From contig NZ_CP050154.1 in NCBI RefSeq assembly GCF_011617705.1, positions 806,001 through 870,000 on the forward strand: a stretch of DNA of 64,000 nucleotides, written 5' to 3'. The first letter of the stretch is position 1. The number at the start of each line of letters is the position of its first letter. Of the stretch, positions 49,754 to 58,913 are shown piece by piece. This DNA is from Brevibacterium limosum. GTDB lineage: Bacteria; Actinomycetota; Actinomycetes; Actinomycetales; Brevibacteriaceae. Under the pieces are notes generated by a model. It searched no databases. It was not told the origin of the DNA and worked only from the letters and a program-made list of their open reading frames with translations. The position numbers and the translations under genes were made by a program.

Positions 49754-50935
49754 ATGGCTGAGTTCCGATATGTGATCATCGGCGGCGGCATGGCCGCTGA
49801 TTCCGCGGCCCAGGGGATCAGGGAGATCGACGAGGAGGGTTCGATCGCCATCATCAGCGATGACGTCGACGAGCCCTATACGCGTCCCGCGCTGAGCAAG
49901 CGGCTGTGGACCGACGAGAGCTTCGACGAGAGCGACAACTACTTCGACACCGCCGAGGCGACCGGAGCCCGGATCAGCCTCCGCACGGAGGCGACCGAGG
50001 TCGACGTCGAAGCGAAATCCGTGAGGACGAGCCTCGGCGACTTCACCTATGACAAGCTGCTCTTCGTCACCGGCGGGCACCCGAAGGGCATCGATCTGGA
50101 CGAAGGTGAGCGGGTCATCTACTTCCGCGAATTCGCAGACTACCGCCGTCTGCGGGATCTGTCGGGCCAGAACCTGAGCATCGCAGTCATCGGCGGCGGT
50201 TTCATCGGCACCGAACTCGCCGCCGCCCTGGTCCAGAACAAGACCCGAACGACTCTGATCTTCGACGATGACACCCTCGGCGGCTCCATCTTCCCGCCGG
50301 ACCTCGCCAAGCAGTTCCACGAACTCTATCGCAGCCACGGGGTGACTCTCGTGCCGGGCACGAAGGCCTCGGGTGGGCACGTCGACGGCGATCGGGTGGT
50401 GCTCGACTGCGACGGCGAGTCCCATGAGTTCGACGCAGTGGTCGTCGGCCTCGGCATCGAACCGGCGACCGAACTCGCAGAGGAGGCGGGCCTGGACACG
50501 GATGACGGGATCATTGTCGACGAATCGCTGCGGACCTCAGAGCCGGACGTCTTCGCAGCCGGAGACGTTGCTCGCTATCCGGACAGGATCCTCGGACGAC
50601 AACGAGTAGAACACGTCGACAACGCCACCCAGATGGGCAAGGCCGTCGGGCGGATCATGGCCGGCGCGAACGAGTCCTACACCCATACGCCGTACTTCTA
50701 CACGAATGTCTTCGACTTCGGGTATCAGGCGGTCGGGGAGCTCGATCCCGCTCTGCGCACCGTCGAAGACTGGCAGGCGCCCTACACGGACGGCGTGGTG
50801 TACTACCTCGGCGAGGATGGACGCGTCCGCGGCGTTCTCATGGTGAATATGGAGGGCCGACTCGATGACGCTCGGGAGGTCCTGGCCGAAGACTGGGAAC
50901 ACGTACCGGGCGATCTCGTGAACAGGATCTCGTGA
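49754..50935 (+). CDS. FAD/NAD(P)-dependent oxidoreductase (ferredoxin/rubredoxin reductase-like)
   Basis: A 393-residue pyridine nucleotide-disulfide-type flavoprotein without redox cysteines. VIIGGGMAADSAAQGI is the FAD-binding start, YTRPALSKRLW the second FAD contact, IAVIGGGFIGTELAAAL the NAD(P) fold and VFAAGDVARYP the C-terminal FAD motif. It resembles reductases that feed ferredoxins or rubredoxins, and also AIF-like proteins. It is the last of three genes in this operon; no ferredoxin gene is adjacent. Confidence 0.87.
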   Translation: MAEFRYVIIGGGMAADSAAQGIREIDEEGSIAIISDDVDEPYTRPALSKRLWTDESFDESDNYFDTAEATGARISLRTEATEVDVEAKSVRTSLGDFTYDKLLFVTGGHPKGIDLDEGERVIYFREFADYRRLRDLSGQNLSIAVIGGGFIGTELAAALVQNKTRTTLIFDDDTLGGSIFPPDLAKQFHELYRSHGVTLVPGTKASGGHVDGDRVVLDCDGESHEFDAVVVGLGIEPATELAEEAGLDTDDGIIVDESLRTSEPDVFAAGDVARYPDRILGRQRVEHVDNATQMGKAVGRIMAGANESYTHTPYFYTNVFDFGYQAVGELDPALRTVEDWQAPYTDGVVYYLGEDGRVRGVLMVNMEGRLDDAREVLAEDWEHVPGDLVNRIS

Positions 50936-51257
50936 ACTGAGGACGCGCTGTGAAGCTCCCCGCCTATCTCGGGACGGTCCGATCGTGCGGAGTCGGATGC
51001 GCGAGGCGGAACTCGTGGGCGCGTCCACGAGCGACGTCCCTGAGGAAGTCACAGCCCCAGCGGTGAGCATCATGCTTCTCCACTGTCTCCGCCATCGCGT
51101 CGATCCGATGCCGCAGAGACGGCACCCGCATGAGCTCGAACGAGCGTAGGCTACTCCCCTTCGGGCATTCCCACCATGCCTTGTCGACCCCGCAGAGTGT
51201 GCTTAGACTTCCTGGCAATCAGAAGACTCTGTCCGGGAAATGTCCAGGAGGCGTGTG
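50936..51257. other. Intergenic region of 322 bases, no supported gene
   Basis: An 84-codon frame exists on the minus strand (50964-51218), but it has no ribosome site, no recognisable domain and an Arg/His-rich composition typical of shadow frames. AGGAGG just before 51258 belongs to the MFS gene. I see nothing else. Confidence 0.45.
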
Positions 51258-53099
51258 ATGAGTGAGAAGGTCGAACTCGGGACGATCAAGACCGATGTGC
51301 CGGCACGGTTGGATCGGCTGCCGTGGGCCCGGTTCCACTGGATGGTCGTCGTCGGACTCGGCAGCGTGTGGATCCTCGACGGACTCGAGGTCACGATGGT
51401 CGGCAACGTCGCGGCCCGGATGACCGAAGAGGGCAGCGGCATCGACATGACCGCGGGGCAGATCGGCACTGCCGGAGCCATCTACGTCCTCGGTGCCTGC
51501 GTCGGCGCAATCGTCTTCGGTCAGCTCACCGACCGCTTCGGCCGCCGCAGACTCTTCCTCATCACGCTTGTGCTCTACCTCGTCGCCACGGTCGCCACCG
51601 CGTTCTCCTTCTCTCCCTGGTACTTCTTCCTCGTCCGCTTCCTCACCGGTGCCGGCATCGGCGGCGAGTACGCGGCCGTGAACTCTGCCATCGACGAACT
51701 CATTCCGGCCCGCGTCCGCGGTCGCATCGACCTCATCATCAACGGCTCCTACTGGCTCGGTGCCGCCGGCGGGGCGGCGACGACCCTGCTCCTCCTCAAC
51801 ACCGACATCCTGCCGAAGATGATCGGCTGGCGTCTGGCCTTCGCAGTCGGCATGCTGCTGGCGATCTTCGTCTTCGTCGTGCGGAAGAATGTGCCCGAAA
51901 GCCCGCGGTGGCTGTTCATCCACGGCCAGAACGACGAAGCCGAACGCATCGTTCGCGAGATCGAAGACGGCATCGAGTCGGAGACCTCGCAGACCCTGCC
52001 GCCGCCGAAGAAGACCATCACCGTCCGGCAGCGGAAGACGATCTCGTTCGTCGAGATCATGAAGGTCGCGTTCACGATCTACCCCAAACGCGCGATCCTC
52101 TGTCTCGTCCTCTTCGTCGGGCAGGCGTTCCTCTACAACGGCATCACCTTCAACCTGGGCACGATCTTCAACGGATTCTACGGAGTCGCGGCAGCCACCG
52201 TGCCGATCTTCATCATCCTGTGGTCGCTGAGCAACTTCGCCGGCCCCGTCATCCTCGGCAGACTCTTCGACACGATCGGTCGGAGACCGATGATCTCGTT
52301 CAGCTACCTCGGGTCGGCTGTCGTGGCAGTCGTCCTCGCACTCGTCTTCAACGCTGAGGTCGGCGGCGAATGGCTCTTCCTCGTCATCCTCATCGTCTGC
52401 TTCTTCCTCGCCTCGTCCGGTGCCAGTGCGGCCTACCTCACCGTCAGCGAGATCTTTCCGATGGAGACCCGAGCACTGGCGATCGCGTTCTTCTACGCCA
52501 TCGGCACCGCCGCCGGAGGCATCGCCGGTCCGCTGCTCTTCGGCGGCATGATCGAGTCCGGTGATCGTTCCCAAGTGGCCTGGGCGTTCTGCATCGGTGC
52601 GGCGGTCATGGCGCTCGGCGGCGTGGCCGAACTGATCTTCGGAGTCAAGGCGGAAGGTGCCGACCTCGAAGACATCGCCCGACCCTTGACGGCAGAGGAC
52701 GCCGAGAGTGCCGAAGGCGCCGCGGAGAGCGGTGCCGAGCCGACCGAGCGAGGTGAGCGGGCAGAGACCGCCGATCCAGCCGAATCGTCGGCGAGCCCCG
52801 AGGCTCGAAGCCGAGGAGATCGTCTGCGTCCGGGCCCGGGATCGGTCGGCGTCTATGCACCGTGGCCTTCGGTGTCCTCACGCGACGTTCCGCCCGAGGT
52901 CTCGGCCAACGAGGTCAACGGCATCATCGATTTCGTCCGCGACATGGAACCTGTCGGAGAGGTGGAGCTCTACCGTGCGATCGGGGCTCGCCGGTGGGGC
53001 CCCGGACGCTTCCGTGCGGCGGTGCGTGAGGCGATTCGGCAGGGAGCCGTCCATCGCAATCGCCGCGGCAGGCTGGAGTACCGAGGCGACCGGTCATAG
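51258..53099 (+). CDS. MFS transporter with C-terminal winged-helix-like domain
   Basis: A 613-residue protein. Residues 1-460 are a twelve-helix major facilitator of the sugar-porter/aromatic-acid type: WILDGLEVTMVG in helix 1, GQLTDRFGRRRLFLI (motif A), RFLTGAGIGGEYAAVNSAID in helix 4-5, PESPRWL after helix 6, and EIFPMETRALAI in the C-half. An acidic linker (about 470-540) leads to a compact ~65-residue domain (VSANEVNGIIDFVRDMEPVG, then helices and a wing RRGRLEYRGD), resembling a winged helix. The tail may sense or bind a partner in the cytoplasm. AGGAGG precedes ATG 51258. Confidence 0.82.
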   Translation: MSEKVELGTIKTDVPARLDRLPWARFHWMVVVGLGSVWILDGLEVTMVGNVAARMTEEGSGIDMTAGQIGTAGAIYVLGACVGAIVFGQLTDRFGRRRLFLITLVLYLVATVATAFSFSPWYFFLVRFLTGAGIGGEYAAVNSAIDELIPARVRGRIDLIINGSYWLGAAGGAATTLLLLNTDILPKMIGWRLAFAVGMLLAIFVFVVRKNVPESPRWLFIHGQNDEAERIVREIEDGIESETSQTLPPPKKTITVRQRKTISFVEIMKVAFTIYPKRAILCLVLFVGQAFLYNGITFNLGTIFNGFYGVAAATVPIFIILWSLSNFAGPVILGRLFDTIGRRPMISFSYLGSAVVAVVLALVFNAEVGGEWLFLVILIVCFFLASSGASAAYLTVSEIFPMETRALAIAFFYAIGTAAGGIAGPLLFGGMIESGDRSQVAWAFCIGAAVMALGGVAELIFGVKAEGADLEDIARPLTAEDAESAEGAAESGAEPTERGERAETADPAESSASPEARSRGDRLRPGPGSVGVYAPWPSVSSRDVPPEVSANEVNGIIDFVRDMEPVGEVELYRAIGARRWGPGRFRAAVREAIRQGAVHRNRRGRLEYRGDRS

Positions 53100-53492
53100 A
53101 CCGGTTTCGTCGGTCAGCGGGGCTCGCGGAGGCGGAGGAAGCATATCGATGAGCTCATTGACGGCCTCGGCCAGAATGTCGTGCTGATAGGGCGTGAGGA
53201 AGTAGGCCTCGTGGAGGTAGGCGTCGAGCTCGTATTCGGTAAGGTCACCGCCGAGGCTGACATAGTGCAGCCACACTCCGGCAACCGACATGTTCCAGAA
53301 TTCGGCGGCCTCTTTGAGCTTCCTCCGTCTCCTGATCGCTCGCTCGTCTGAGAATGCGATGCCGGATCGGGGATCGATGCGCTTCGGGTTCTGATCGTCC
53401 ATTCGTCTGCTGATTCGGCTCGTGACTTTCGCAGCAGGAGGTTCCTCCTGCCCGGTGTGCCAGCGATCCGGGACCCAGCGACCCTCGCTCAT
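53094..53492 (-). CDS. Hypothetical protein, conserved-looking
   Basis: A 132-residue soluble protein I do not recognise. The first 50 residues are basic and disordered; then a helical core follows, with DERAIRRRRKLKEAAEFW, NMSVAGVWLHYVSLGGDLTE and YELDAYLHEAYFLTPYQHDI. It ends Pro-rich. ATG 53492 was preferred over an upstream in-frame start. Its 3' end overlaps the convergent MFS stop by 6 bases. The start lies 241 bases from the divergent ybdK-like gene. Confidence 0.6.
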   Translation of the reverse strand: MSEGRWVPDRWHTGQEEPPAAKVTSRISRRMDDQNPKRIDPRSGIAFSDERAIRRRRKLKEAAEFWNMSVAGVWLHYVSLGGDLTEYELDAYLHEAYFLTPYQHDILAEAVNELIDMLPPPPRAPLTDETGL

Positions 53493-53733
53493 GCTCTGGT
53501 CACTTGCTCTGGTCACTCGTCTCGAATCTTCCCGAAAGTGTATGTTCTGCTTCTCGATCGAGGCTAGGGGTGACCGGCGATCCGGCTGCCGCGTCTGAAT
53601 CGCCGCGAGAGCGCCTACCGCTCACACCTGCCGCCGGGGCCTTTCGCAGGTATTTCCGTGAGGTCCCGCATCTGCTGTCGCATCCGCGGGCCGTCCAATA
53701 GCGTGAGCGGGTCAGAAACGGAATGAGGTGACG

Positions 53734-54873
53734 ATGAGCGAATTCGGCATCGAGGAGGAATTCCTTCTCGTCGATCGACATTCACTTCTGCCTGCCCGAT
53801 CGAAGAGCAGCCTGCAGGAGATCGAGGACGACGTGAGCCCGAGCAGCGGAGCAGCCTGTGCCGAATGGCTGCCCGGGCAGATCGAGTTCGCGACTCCCGT
53901 CCTGACCACGGCTGAAGAAGCATTCGAGTCGCTGCACTCTTTTCGACGCGGCCTCTCGGCAGCGGCTCAGGCGCGCGGGCTGTTCGCTGTCGGCCTCGGC
54001 ACAGCGCCTCAGATTCCCGAGGCCCCGGCGGGAGTCAGCGACGGCAGCCGTTACCGTGAATTCGCGCAGCTCGCTCCCGGTATCGCCGCCGACCAATACG
54101 TCAACGGCATGCATGTCCATGTCGACATTCCCGACAGGGAAGCGGGGCTGAGAGCTGTCAACGGCCTGCGCAGGTGGATCCCCGTGCTCACCGCGTTGAG
54201 CGCGAATTCTCCGCTCTGGCGCGGAGCCGACAGCGGCTTCGCCAGCTGGCGTTCCATCCACTACCGGCGGTGGGTCGTCTTCGGCATCCCGCCTCACTTC
54301 CACGACCTCGACGACTACGACGCGCAGATCGATGCTGCGCTGCGATCGGACGTGGTGCTCGACGAGGCGACTCTGGGGTGGCTGGTCAGGCTCTCGCCGA
54401 AGCACAGGACCGTCGAAGTCCGGACCTGTGACGTGCAGCTGGACACCGCGACCACCGTGACCCTCGCGCTGCTCACCCGTGCGCTCGCAGACGTCGCCAT
54501 GGACGCCTCGGAAACGGACGCGGTCCCTGCGAATCTGCTGAACATTGCTCATTGGCAGGCTGCGCGTTTCGGTCTCACGGGATTGCTCATGGACCCGGAC
54601 ACGCAGACGACTGCACCGGCCGCAGAGGTAGTCCGAAAGGTCTTCCACCGCGCACGACCGGCGCTGACGCGAACCCAGAACATGCGCCGTGTTCACCATG
54701 GACTCCGCCGTCTGCTCAGCCAGGGCACCGGCTCCGAGGAGCAGCGCCGGGTGGCGGCGAGAAAGGGGGCAAGGGGCCTGTTGGAATACGCGGCACACAG
54801 ATTGACAGACAGTTCTCAGGATGATTTTGAGCAATCGGCTGGCACCTCCTGGAGCGTTTCTGACCCCCCTTGA
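53734..54873 (+). CDS. Carboxylate-amine ligase, YbdK family (glutamate-cysteine ligase type 2)
   Basis: A 379-residue GCS2-type enzyme. FGIEEEFLLVD at the very start is the hallmark acidic motif binding Mg-ATP; GMHVHVDIPDREAGL, WRSIHYRRWVVFG and TVEVRTCDVQLD are further YbdK signatures. YbdK joins glutamate and an amine weakly; in actinobacteria related proteins (EgtA, GCS2) make gamma-glutamyl-cysteine. The real substrates are unknown. GAGGTGA precedes ATG 53734. It lies 275 bases upstream of the gas-vesicle operon and is not obviously part of it. Confidence 0.85.
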   Translation: MSEFGIEEEFLLVDRHSLLPARSKSSLQEIEDDVSPSSGAACAEWLPGQIEFATPVLTTAEEAFESLHSFRRGLSAAAQARGLFAVGLGTAPQIPEAPAGVSDGSRYREFAQLAPGIAADQYVNGMHVHVDIPDREAGLRAVNGLRRWIPVLTALSANSPLWRGADSGFASWRSIHYRRWVVFGIPPHFHDLDDYDAQIDAALRSDVVLDEATLGWLVRLSPKHRTVEVRTCDVQLDTATTVTLALLTRALADVAMDASETDAVPANLLNIAHWQAARFGLTGLLMDPDTQTTAPAAEVVRKVFHRARPALTRTQNMRRVHHGLRRLLSQGTGSEEQRRVAARKGARGLLEYAAHRLTDSSQDDFEQSAGTSWSVSDPP

Positions 54874-55148
54874 CGGATCAGGGGTGGCTGAACAGATGAT
54901 GGTGCAAAGGGCAGAGTGCTCTTGGCTTCCGCGACACAGGAAGCCCGCAGATGCAGTCAGGAATCTGCGACAGCTTCGGACGCTGGGCGGAGACGATTCC
55001 CGCCGTTGTCGTCACGAGGCGATGACCCTCGAATCAGCGATCAGTACAGAGGAGCGCCAACCCATCGCATGGCAATCCCAGCCCTGGGCTCCTGGCTTCC
55101 ATTCTTCAATCTCGGTCCGTGCCCATCAGCGCGGAGACGGAGGCAATC

Positions 55149-55829
55149 ATGAACAACAAGATGAAGATCACCGGTCTGATACTGGCGGGCTACATGCTCG
55201 GCAGAACCAAGAAGCTCGGCCTGGCACTCACGGTCGCCTCGGCTGTCGCCGGAACCACGGCCGCGAAGAATCGCGATCAGCTTCTGGGCGGGCTCAAGGA
55301 TTTCGCTGATTCTTCCCCCGAGCTCAAGAGTCTCCAGGAGAAGATCACCGGTCGTCTGGCCGAATCCGGCAAGAGCGCGGTCAAAGCCGTGGCAGCGAAG
55401 GGAGTCGATCAGCTCAGCGTCAAGCTCCAGGATCAGACCGAGAAGATGAAGTCGACCCTCGACGACGCCGCCGACTCGATCGACCCCAGTGTCGATGACA
55501 CCGAGGGCGCGGACGACGTAGAGGACGTACCCGAGGCGGAGGACGAGAACGCTCCCGAGAACTCGGAGGAGTCTGAAGCCGACGAGGCGGAGCCGACCGA
55601 CGATGAGCAGGAGGCCGACGAAGAGCCGCAGGCAGAGGAGGAAGCTCCGAAGAAGCCGGCAGCCAAGCGGTCCTCGACAGCGAAGCGCTCTGCGAAGGGA
55701 ACGCGTTCGTCGAAGTCCTCGACCGCTTCGCGCGGTTCGCGCACGAAGTCGGGCTCCAAACGCTCGACGACTGCGAAGAAGACATCGACCCGCGCCGCGG
55801 CCAAGCCCGAGGAGGCCGAAGATGAGTGA
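55149..55829 (+). CDS. Gas vesicle operon protein, GvpY-like, with basic/acidic low-complexity tail
   Basis: A 226-residue protein in three parts. A hydrophobic N-terminus (ITGLILAGYMLGRTKKLGLALT-type helix region, residues 5-40) is followed by an amphipathic helical segment (LLGGLKDFADSSPELKSLQE). Then come an acidic stretch (about 120-170, Asp/Glu) and a Lys/Ser/Thr/Arg-rich histone-like tail. In Streptomyces gas-vesicle clusters a similar gene next to an SRPBCC gene is called gvpY (recalled). It opens the operon, with GGAGG 6 bases before ATG 55149, and overlaps the next gene by 8 bases. The role is unknown; the opposite charges may drive condensation on vesicles. Confidence 0.65.
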   Translation: MNNKMKITGLILAGYMLGRTKKLGLALTVASAVAGTTAAKNRDQLLGGLKDFADSSPELKSLQEKITGRLAESGKSAVKAVAAKGVDQLSVKLQDQTEKMKSTLDDAADSIDPSVDDTEGADDVEDVPEAEDENAPENSEESEADEAEPTDDEQEADEEPQAEEEAPKKPAAKRSSTAKRSAKGTRSSKSSTASRGSRTKSGSKRSTTAKKTSTRAAAKPEEAEDE

Positions 55830-56934
55830 TGATTCGATCTTCAGCGGCCTCAAGCAGCAGGCCGGAGACTTTGCCAAGACCGTCGGACGCAAGGCGGTGA
55901 ACTCCGTCGGCGACAGGGTCGAGAAGTTCGCAGACCGCCTCGACGGTGTCGGCGATGGCGCGGCACCCGCGGCCCAGGCCGGTGCAGAGGAGATCGCCGA
56001 GGGCAAGTCACCGGCGAAAGCGGCGTTGTCCGCGGCGACGACCGGTGTCAAGGAGAAGGTCAAAGGTCTGTTCGGAGGCGGCTCGAGCGGTTCGGGCGGC
56101 TCCGGCGATTTCAAGTTCTCCAACATCGTGGAGACCGCAGAGGTCGGTGTCCCGCTGGACGTGGCCTATAACGCCTTCACGATGTTCGAGGACTGGCCCG
56201 ACTTCATGAAGAAGGTCGAGAACGTCGAACGCACCGACGATGTCACCCTCAGCATCAAGGGGCAGGCCGTCTGGTCGCATCGGACCTGGGAAGCAACGAT
56301 CACCGAGCAGGTCCCCGACTCCCACATCGTGTGGGAATCGACCGGCGACAAGGGTTATATCAGCGGCAGCATCTCCTTCCACGAGGTCGCGCCCAGGCTG
56401 ACCCGGATCATTGCAGTGGGCGAGTACCACAAGCAGGGCTTCATGGAAGGCGTCGGTGCCCTGTGGTTCACCGTTCCCCGCCGTTTCCGCCTCGAACTGA
56501 AGTTCTTCGTCCACCATGTGATGAGACAGATCATGGTCGACCCCGACAGCGTAGAAGGATGGCGCGGAGAGATCCGCGACGGGGAGCTCGTCACCTCCCA
56601 CGAGGACGGCCTCGAACAGGAGCAAGCCCAACCCGAGGACAGCGAGGACGAGCCGGCCGAGGACCAGGTCGCGGATGACGACTCCGGCGCGGATGAGGAT
56701 GAACCCGACGAATCCGAGGCGGAGGAGGCCGAGGTCGAGCCCGCCGAGGGCGAAGCCGATGAGGAGTACGAGGAGGAGCCGGCAGAGGAATACGAGGACG
56801 AGGAACCGGCCGAGGCAGAAGACGCGGAGCCCGCAGAGGACTTCGAGGAGGAGCCGGAGGCCGCTGAGTCCGAGGAGCCAGTGGAATACGAGGAATCCGA
56901 AGAACCCACCGAAGGCGATGAGGGACGCGGCTGA
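55822..56934 (+). CDS. SRPBCC-domain gas vesicle operon protein (GvpZ-like) with acidic tail
   Basis: A 370-residue protein. The first ~95 residues are amphipathic helices and a Gly/Ser linker. Residues ~100-245 are an SRPBCC/START-like (coenzyme Q-binding COQ10-type) domain: IVETAEVGVPLDVAYNAFTM, FEDWPDFMKKVENVER, HRTWEATITEQVPDSHIVW, GSISFHEVAPRLTRI. The last ~115 residues are almost only Glu, Asp, Pro, Ala and Tyr (EYEEEPAEEY repeats). Streptomyces gvpZ is of this type. It probably binds a hydrophobic ligand or surface during vesicle assembly. ATG 55822 lies inside the upstream gene's end; the longer frame upstream is a shadow. Confidence 0.72.
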   Translation: MSDDSIFSGLKQQAGDFAKTVGRKAVNSVGDRVEKFADRLDGVGDGAAPAAQAGAEEIAEGKSPAKAALSAATTGVKEKVKGLFGGGSSGSGGSGDFKFSNIVETAEVGVPLDVAYNAFTMFEDWPDFMKKVENVERTDDVTLSIKGQAVWSHRTWEATITEQVPDSHIVWESTGDKGYISGSISFHEVAPRLTRIIAVGEYHKQGFMEGVGALWFTVPRRFRLELKFFVHHVMRQIMVDPDSVEGWRGEIRDGELVTSHEDGLEQEQAQPEDSEDEPAEDQVADDDSGADEDEPDESEAEEAEVEPAEGEADEEYEEEPAEEYEDEEPAEAEDAEPAEDFEEEPEAAESEEPVEYEESEEPTEGDEGRG

Positions 56935-56965
56935 GCGCCCTCCGATTGGGAAGTAGGCAAGGACA

Positions 56966-57400
56966 ATGAGCACCAGCACAGTTGAACGTTCACGCGGCAG
57001 CTACGTCGACCGTCCGTCATCGAGTTCGCTCGCGGACGTCATCGAGATCATCCTCGACAAGGGCCTGGTCATCGATGCATACGTACGCGTCTCACTGGTG
57101 GGGATCGAGATTCTCACGATCGACGCGCGCATCGTCATCGCCAGCGTGGACACCTATCTGCGCTTCGCCGAGGCGACGAACCGCCTCGATCTGACCCAGC
57201 AGGGCGGACGCGATCTGCCGGAGATGATGGGCGGAATGATGGAGAACGGCTCCAAGGGCAAGACCCAAGGAGCTGTGGAAGGCATCAAGGATGCGCTCAC
57301 CTCGGATGACTCCGATGACGACTCCGGTGAGAGTTCGAACCAGGAGAAGTCGCGTCGCCGGACCAAACGCCCGGCGCGCAGCTCCTCGGAGTCCGAATGA
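56966..57400 (+). CDS. gvpA: Gas vesicle structural protein GvpA
   Basis: A 144-residue GvpA. The core (about residues 20-70) has [40 protein letters not shown] and [15 protein letters not shown], the alpha-beta-beta-alpha unit that packs into the vesicle rib. The remainder is an actinobacterial-style tail ending in Ser/Arg/Glu-rich sequence, as in Streptomyces GvpA of similar length. It is the only GvpA-type rib protein here. AAGGA precedes ATG 56966, and the stop overlaps gvpF by 4 bases. The tail is longer than in cyanobacterial GvpA and may be exposed on the cytoplasmic face. Confidence 0.93.
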   Translation: MSTSTVERSRGSYVDRPSSSSLADVIEIILDKGLVIDAYVRVSLVGIEILTIDARIVIASVDTYLRFAEATNRLDLTQQGGRDLPEMMGGMMENGSKGKTQGAVEGIKDALTSDDSDDDSGESSNQEKSRRRTKRPARSSSESE

Positions 57401-58149
57401 GTGAAGAAGGCGCACCCTTGGCAGATCGGTATCTGTACGGGATCGTACGCGCCGGTGCCGAGCTGCCGACCGGGCCCGACGGGGTGCAGGGCAATGCCCT
57501 CGCTCTCGTTGAGTCCGGGGCAGTTGCGGCCGTGGTCACGGAACTCGCGGACAGTGGGATGCTGGGCACTCCCGAAGCTCTGCAGAACCACAGCGTCGTC
57601 CTCGACGAGCTGGCCGAGAAGCAACCGGTGCTGCCGCTTGCATTCGGAACCGTCGTCCCCGGAGGGGCCGATATCGCCGAGGAGGTGCTCGCTCCGCAGG
57701 CGGAGGTCTTCGCCGAGGCGCTCGAACAGCTGTCCGGATGCACGCAGTTCACCCTGAGGATCACCTTCGATCGAGACGCGATACTGCGGGAGATCGTCAG
57801 CGGCAACCCCGAGGTGGCCGAGCTGAGGGAGAGGCTCAGCGGCACGAGCGAAGACGAGACGAGAAACGAACGCATCCGGCTCGGAGAAATCGTCGTCACG
57901 ACGATGGAGAGCTGGAGAAGGACAGAAGCTCCTCCGATCCTCGAGCAGATCCGCTCCGCGACCGTTGAGACGGCGATGCGAGAAGTCGGCCAGGCCGAGG
58001 ACGTCGCCGAGGTGGCGATGCTGGTCCGCAGGGACGCCCTCGACGAGTTCGACTCCGTCATCGAGGAGTTGGCGGAGGCGAACCAGGAGCGGATGAGATT
58101 CCGGCTGATCGGACCGCAGGCACCCTACGACTTCGTCCCCGAGGCATAG
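57397..58149 (+). CDS. gvpF: Gas vesicle protein GvpF (GvpL/GvpF family)
   Basis: A 250-residue GvpL/F protein. [10 protein letters not shown] begins the first ferredoxin-like domain, [15 protein letters not shown] and [12 protein letters not shown] follow, [13 protein letters not shown] starts the linker region, and [18 protein letters not shown] with [15 protein letters not shown] ends the second domain. GvpF caps or chaperones GvpA during nucleation. It overlaps gvpA by 4 bases and precedes gvpG by 8 bases. A second family member, gvpL, lies at 60716-61564. Confidence 0.92.
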   Translation: MSEEGAPLADRYLYGIVRAGAELPTGPDGVQGNALALVESGAVAAVVTELADSGMLGTPEALQNHSVVLDELAEKQPVLPLAFGTVVPGGADIAEEVLAPQAEVFAEALEQLSGCTQFTLRITFDRDAILREIVSGNPEVAELRERLSGTSEDETRNERIRLGEIVVTTMESWRRTEAPPILEQIRSATVETAMREVGQAEDVAEVAMLVRRDALDEFDSVIEELAEANQERMRFRLIGPQAPYDFVPEA

Positions 58150-58157
58150 GTGACGTC

Positions 58158-58409
58158 ATGGGACTCCTGTCAGCAGTATTCGGTGCTCCCTTGGCCCCGC
58201 TCAAGGGAACCGTATGGGTCGCCGAGCAGGTCAGAGGAGAAGCCGAGAAGCGCTATTTCGATCCCGGTGCCATCCGGCGCCAGCTGGAAGAGGTCGCCGA
58301 GGCACGCGAGCGCGGATCGATCAGTGATGACGAAGCCGATGCCCTCGAGCGTGAGCTCGTCGGACGACTGCTCGAGGGCCGTCGGCGCAGAACCGAGGAG
58401 GACCGATGA
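58158..58409 (+). CDS. gvpG: Gas vesicle protein GvpG
   Basis: An 83-residue GvpG. GLLSAVFGAPLAPLKGTVWV is the typical N-terminus and EKRYFDPGAIRRQLEEVAEA followed by GSISDDEADALERELVGRL the typical helical part. It is an accessory assembly protein found next to gvpF in most clusters. The stop overlaps the gvpO ATG by 4 bases. Confidence 0.92.
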   Translation: MGLLSAVFGAPLAPLKGTVWVAEQVRGEAEKRYFDPGAIRRQLEEVAEARERGSISDDEADALERELVGRLLEGRRRRTEEDR

Positions 58410-58900
58410 GCGAAGAGTCGAGAGCGAACGAAGAGTCGAGAGCAGAGAGCAGCTCCGCAGACGATGGAGGCACGACCACGAAGCGCGCCCGGAAGCCGGC
58501 TGAGAAGGAGCGCACGACAGAGGGGACGTCCCGCCGGTCGTCCGCATCGGCGTCGTCCTCACGCGAGAAGGCGACGTCCTCGTCATCTGAGAAGGCGAAG
58601 TCGTCCTCGCGCTCGGAGAGTCGGTCCCACAGCGCGACCGGTCAGAGGATCTCTGCGGTCAGCGCGGTGAAGAAGGCGATCGAGCAGTTCAGCATCCTCA
58701 CCGGCAGGCCTCCGGAGTCCGTGGTCGGCACGAGGTGGAAGGACGACCGCTGGTCCGTGCGTCTGGAGGTCGTGGAATCGCGACGCATTCCCGACAGCGC
58801 GGATCTGCTGGCCGAGTACGAGGTCGAGCTCGATGCGGACGGTGAGCTCATGGCCTATGACAGGAAGGATCGCTACGTTCGCGGCCGGCCGAGCGAGTGA
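58406..58900 (+). CDS. gvpO: Gas vesicle protein GvpO
   Basis: A 164-residue GvpO. The first ~75 residues are a disordered Ser/Arg/Lys/Glu tail. The conserved domain is RISAVSAVKKAIEQFSILTG, then PPESVVGTRWKDDRWSVRLE and DLLAEYEVELDADGELMAYD with a final RYVRG. In haloarchaea GvpO is needed for vesicle gene expression or assembly; in actinobacteria it is a standard cluster member, usually before gvpA. Here it lies after gvpG, a different order. Confidence 0.9.
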   Translation: MSEESRANEESRAESSSADDGGTTTKRARKPAEKERTTEGTSRRSSASASSSREKATSSSSEKAKSSSRSESRSHSATGQRISAVSAVKKAIEQFSILTGRPPESVVGTRWKDDRWSVRLEVVESRRIPDSADLLAEYEVELDADGELMAYDRKDRYVRGRPSE

Positions 58901-58913
58901 TCGAAAGGGCGAT

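Noticed and set aside
50964..51218. 84-codon minus-strand frame in the gap before the MFS gene
   Set aside because: No ribosome site, no domain, and composition typical of a shadow frame in high-GC DNA.
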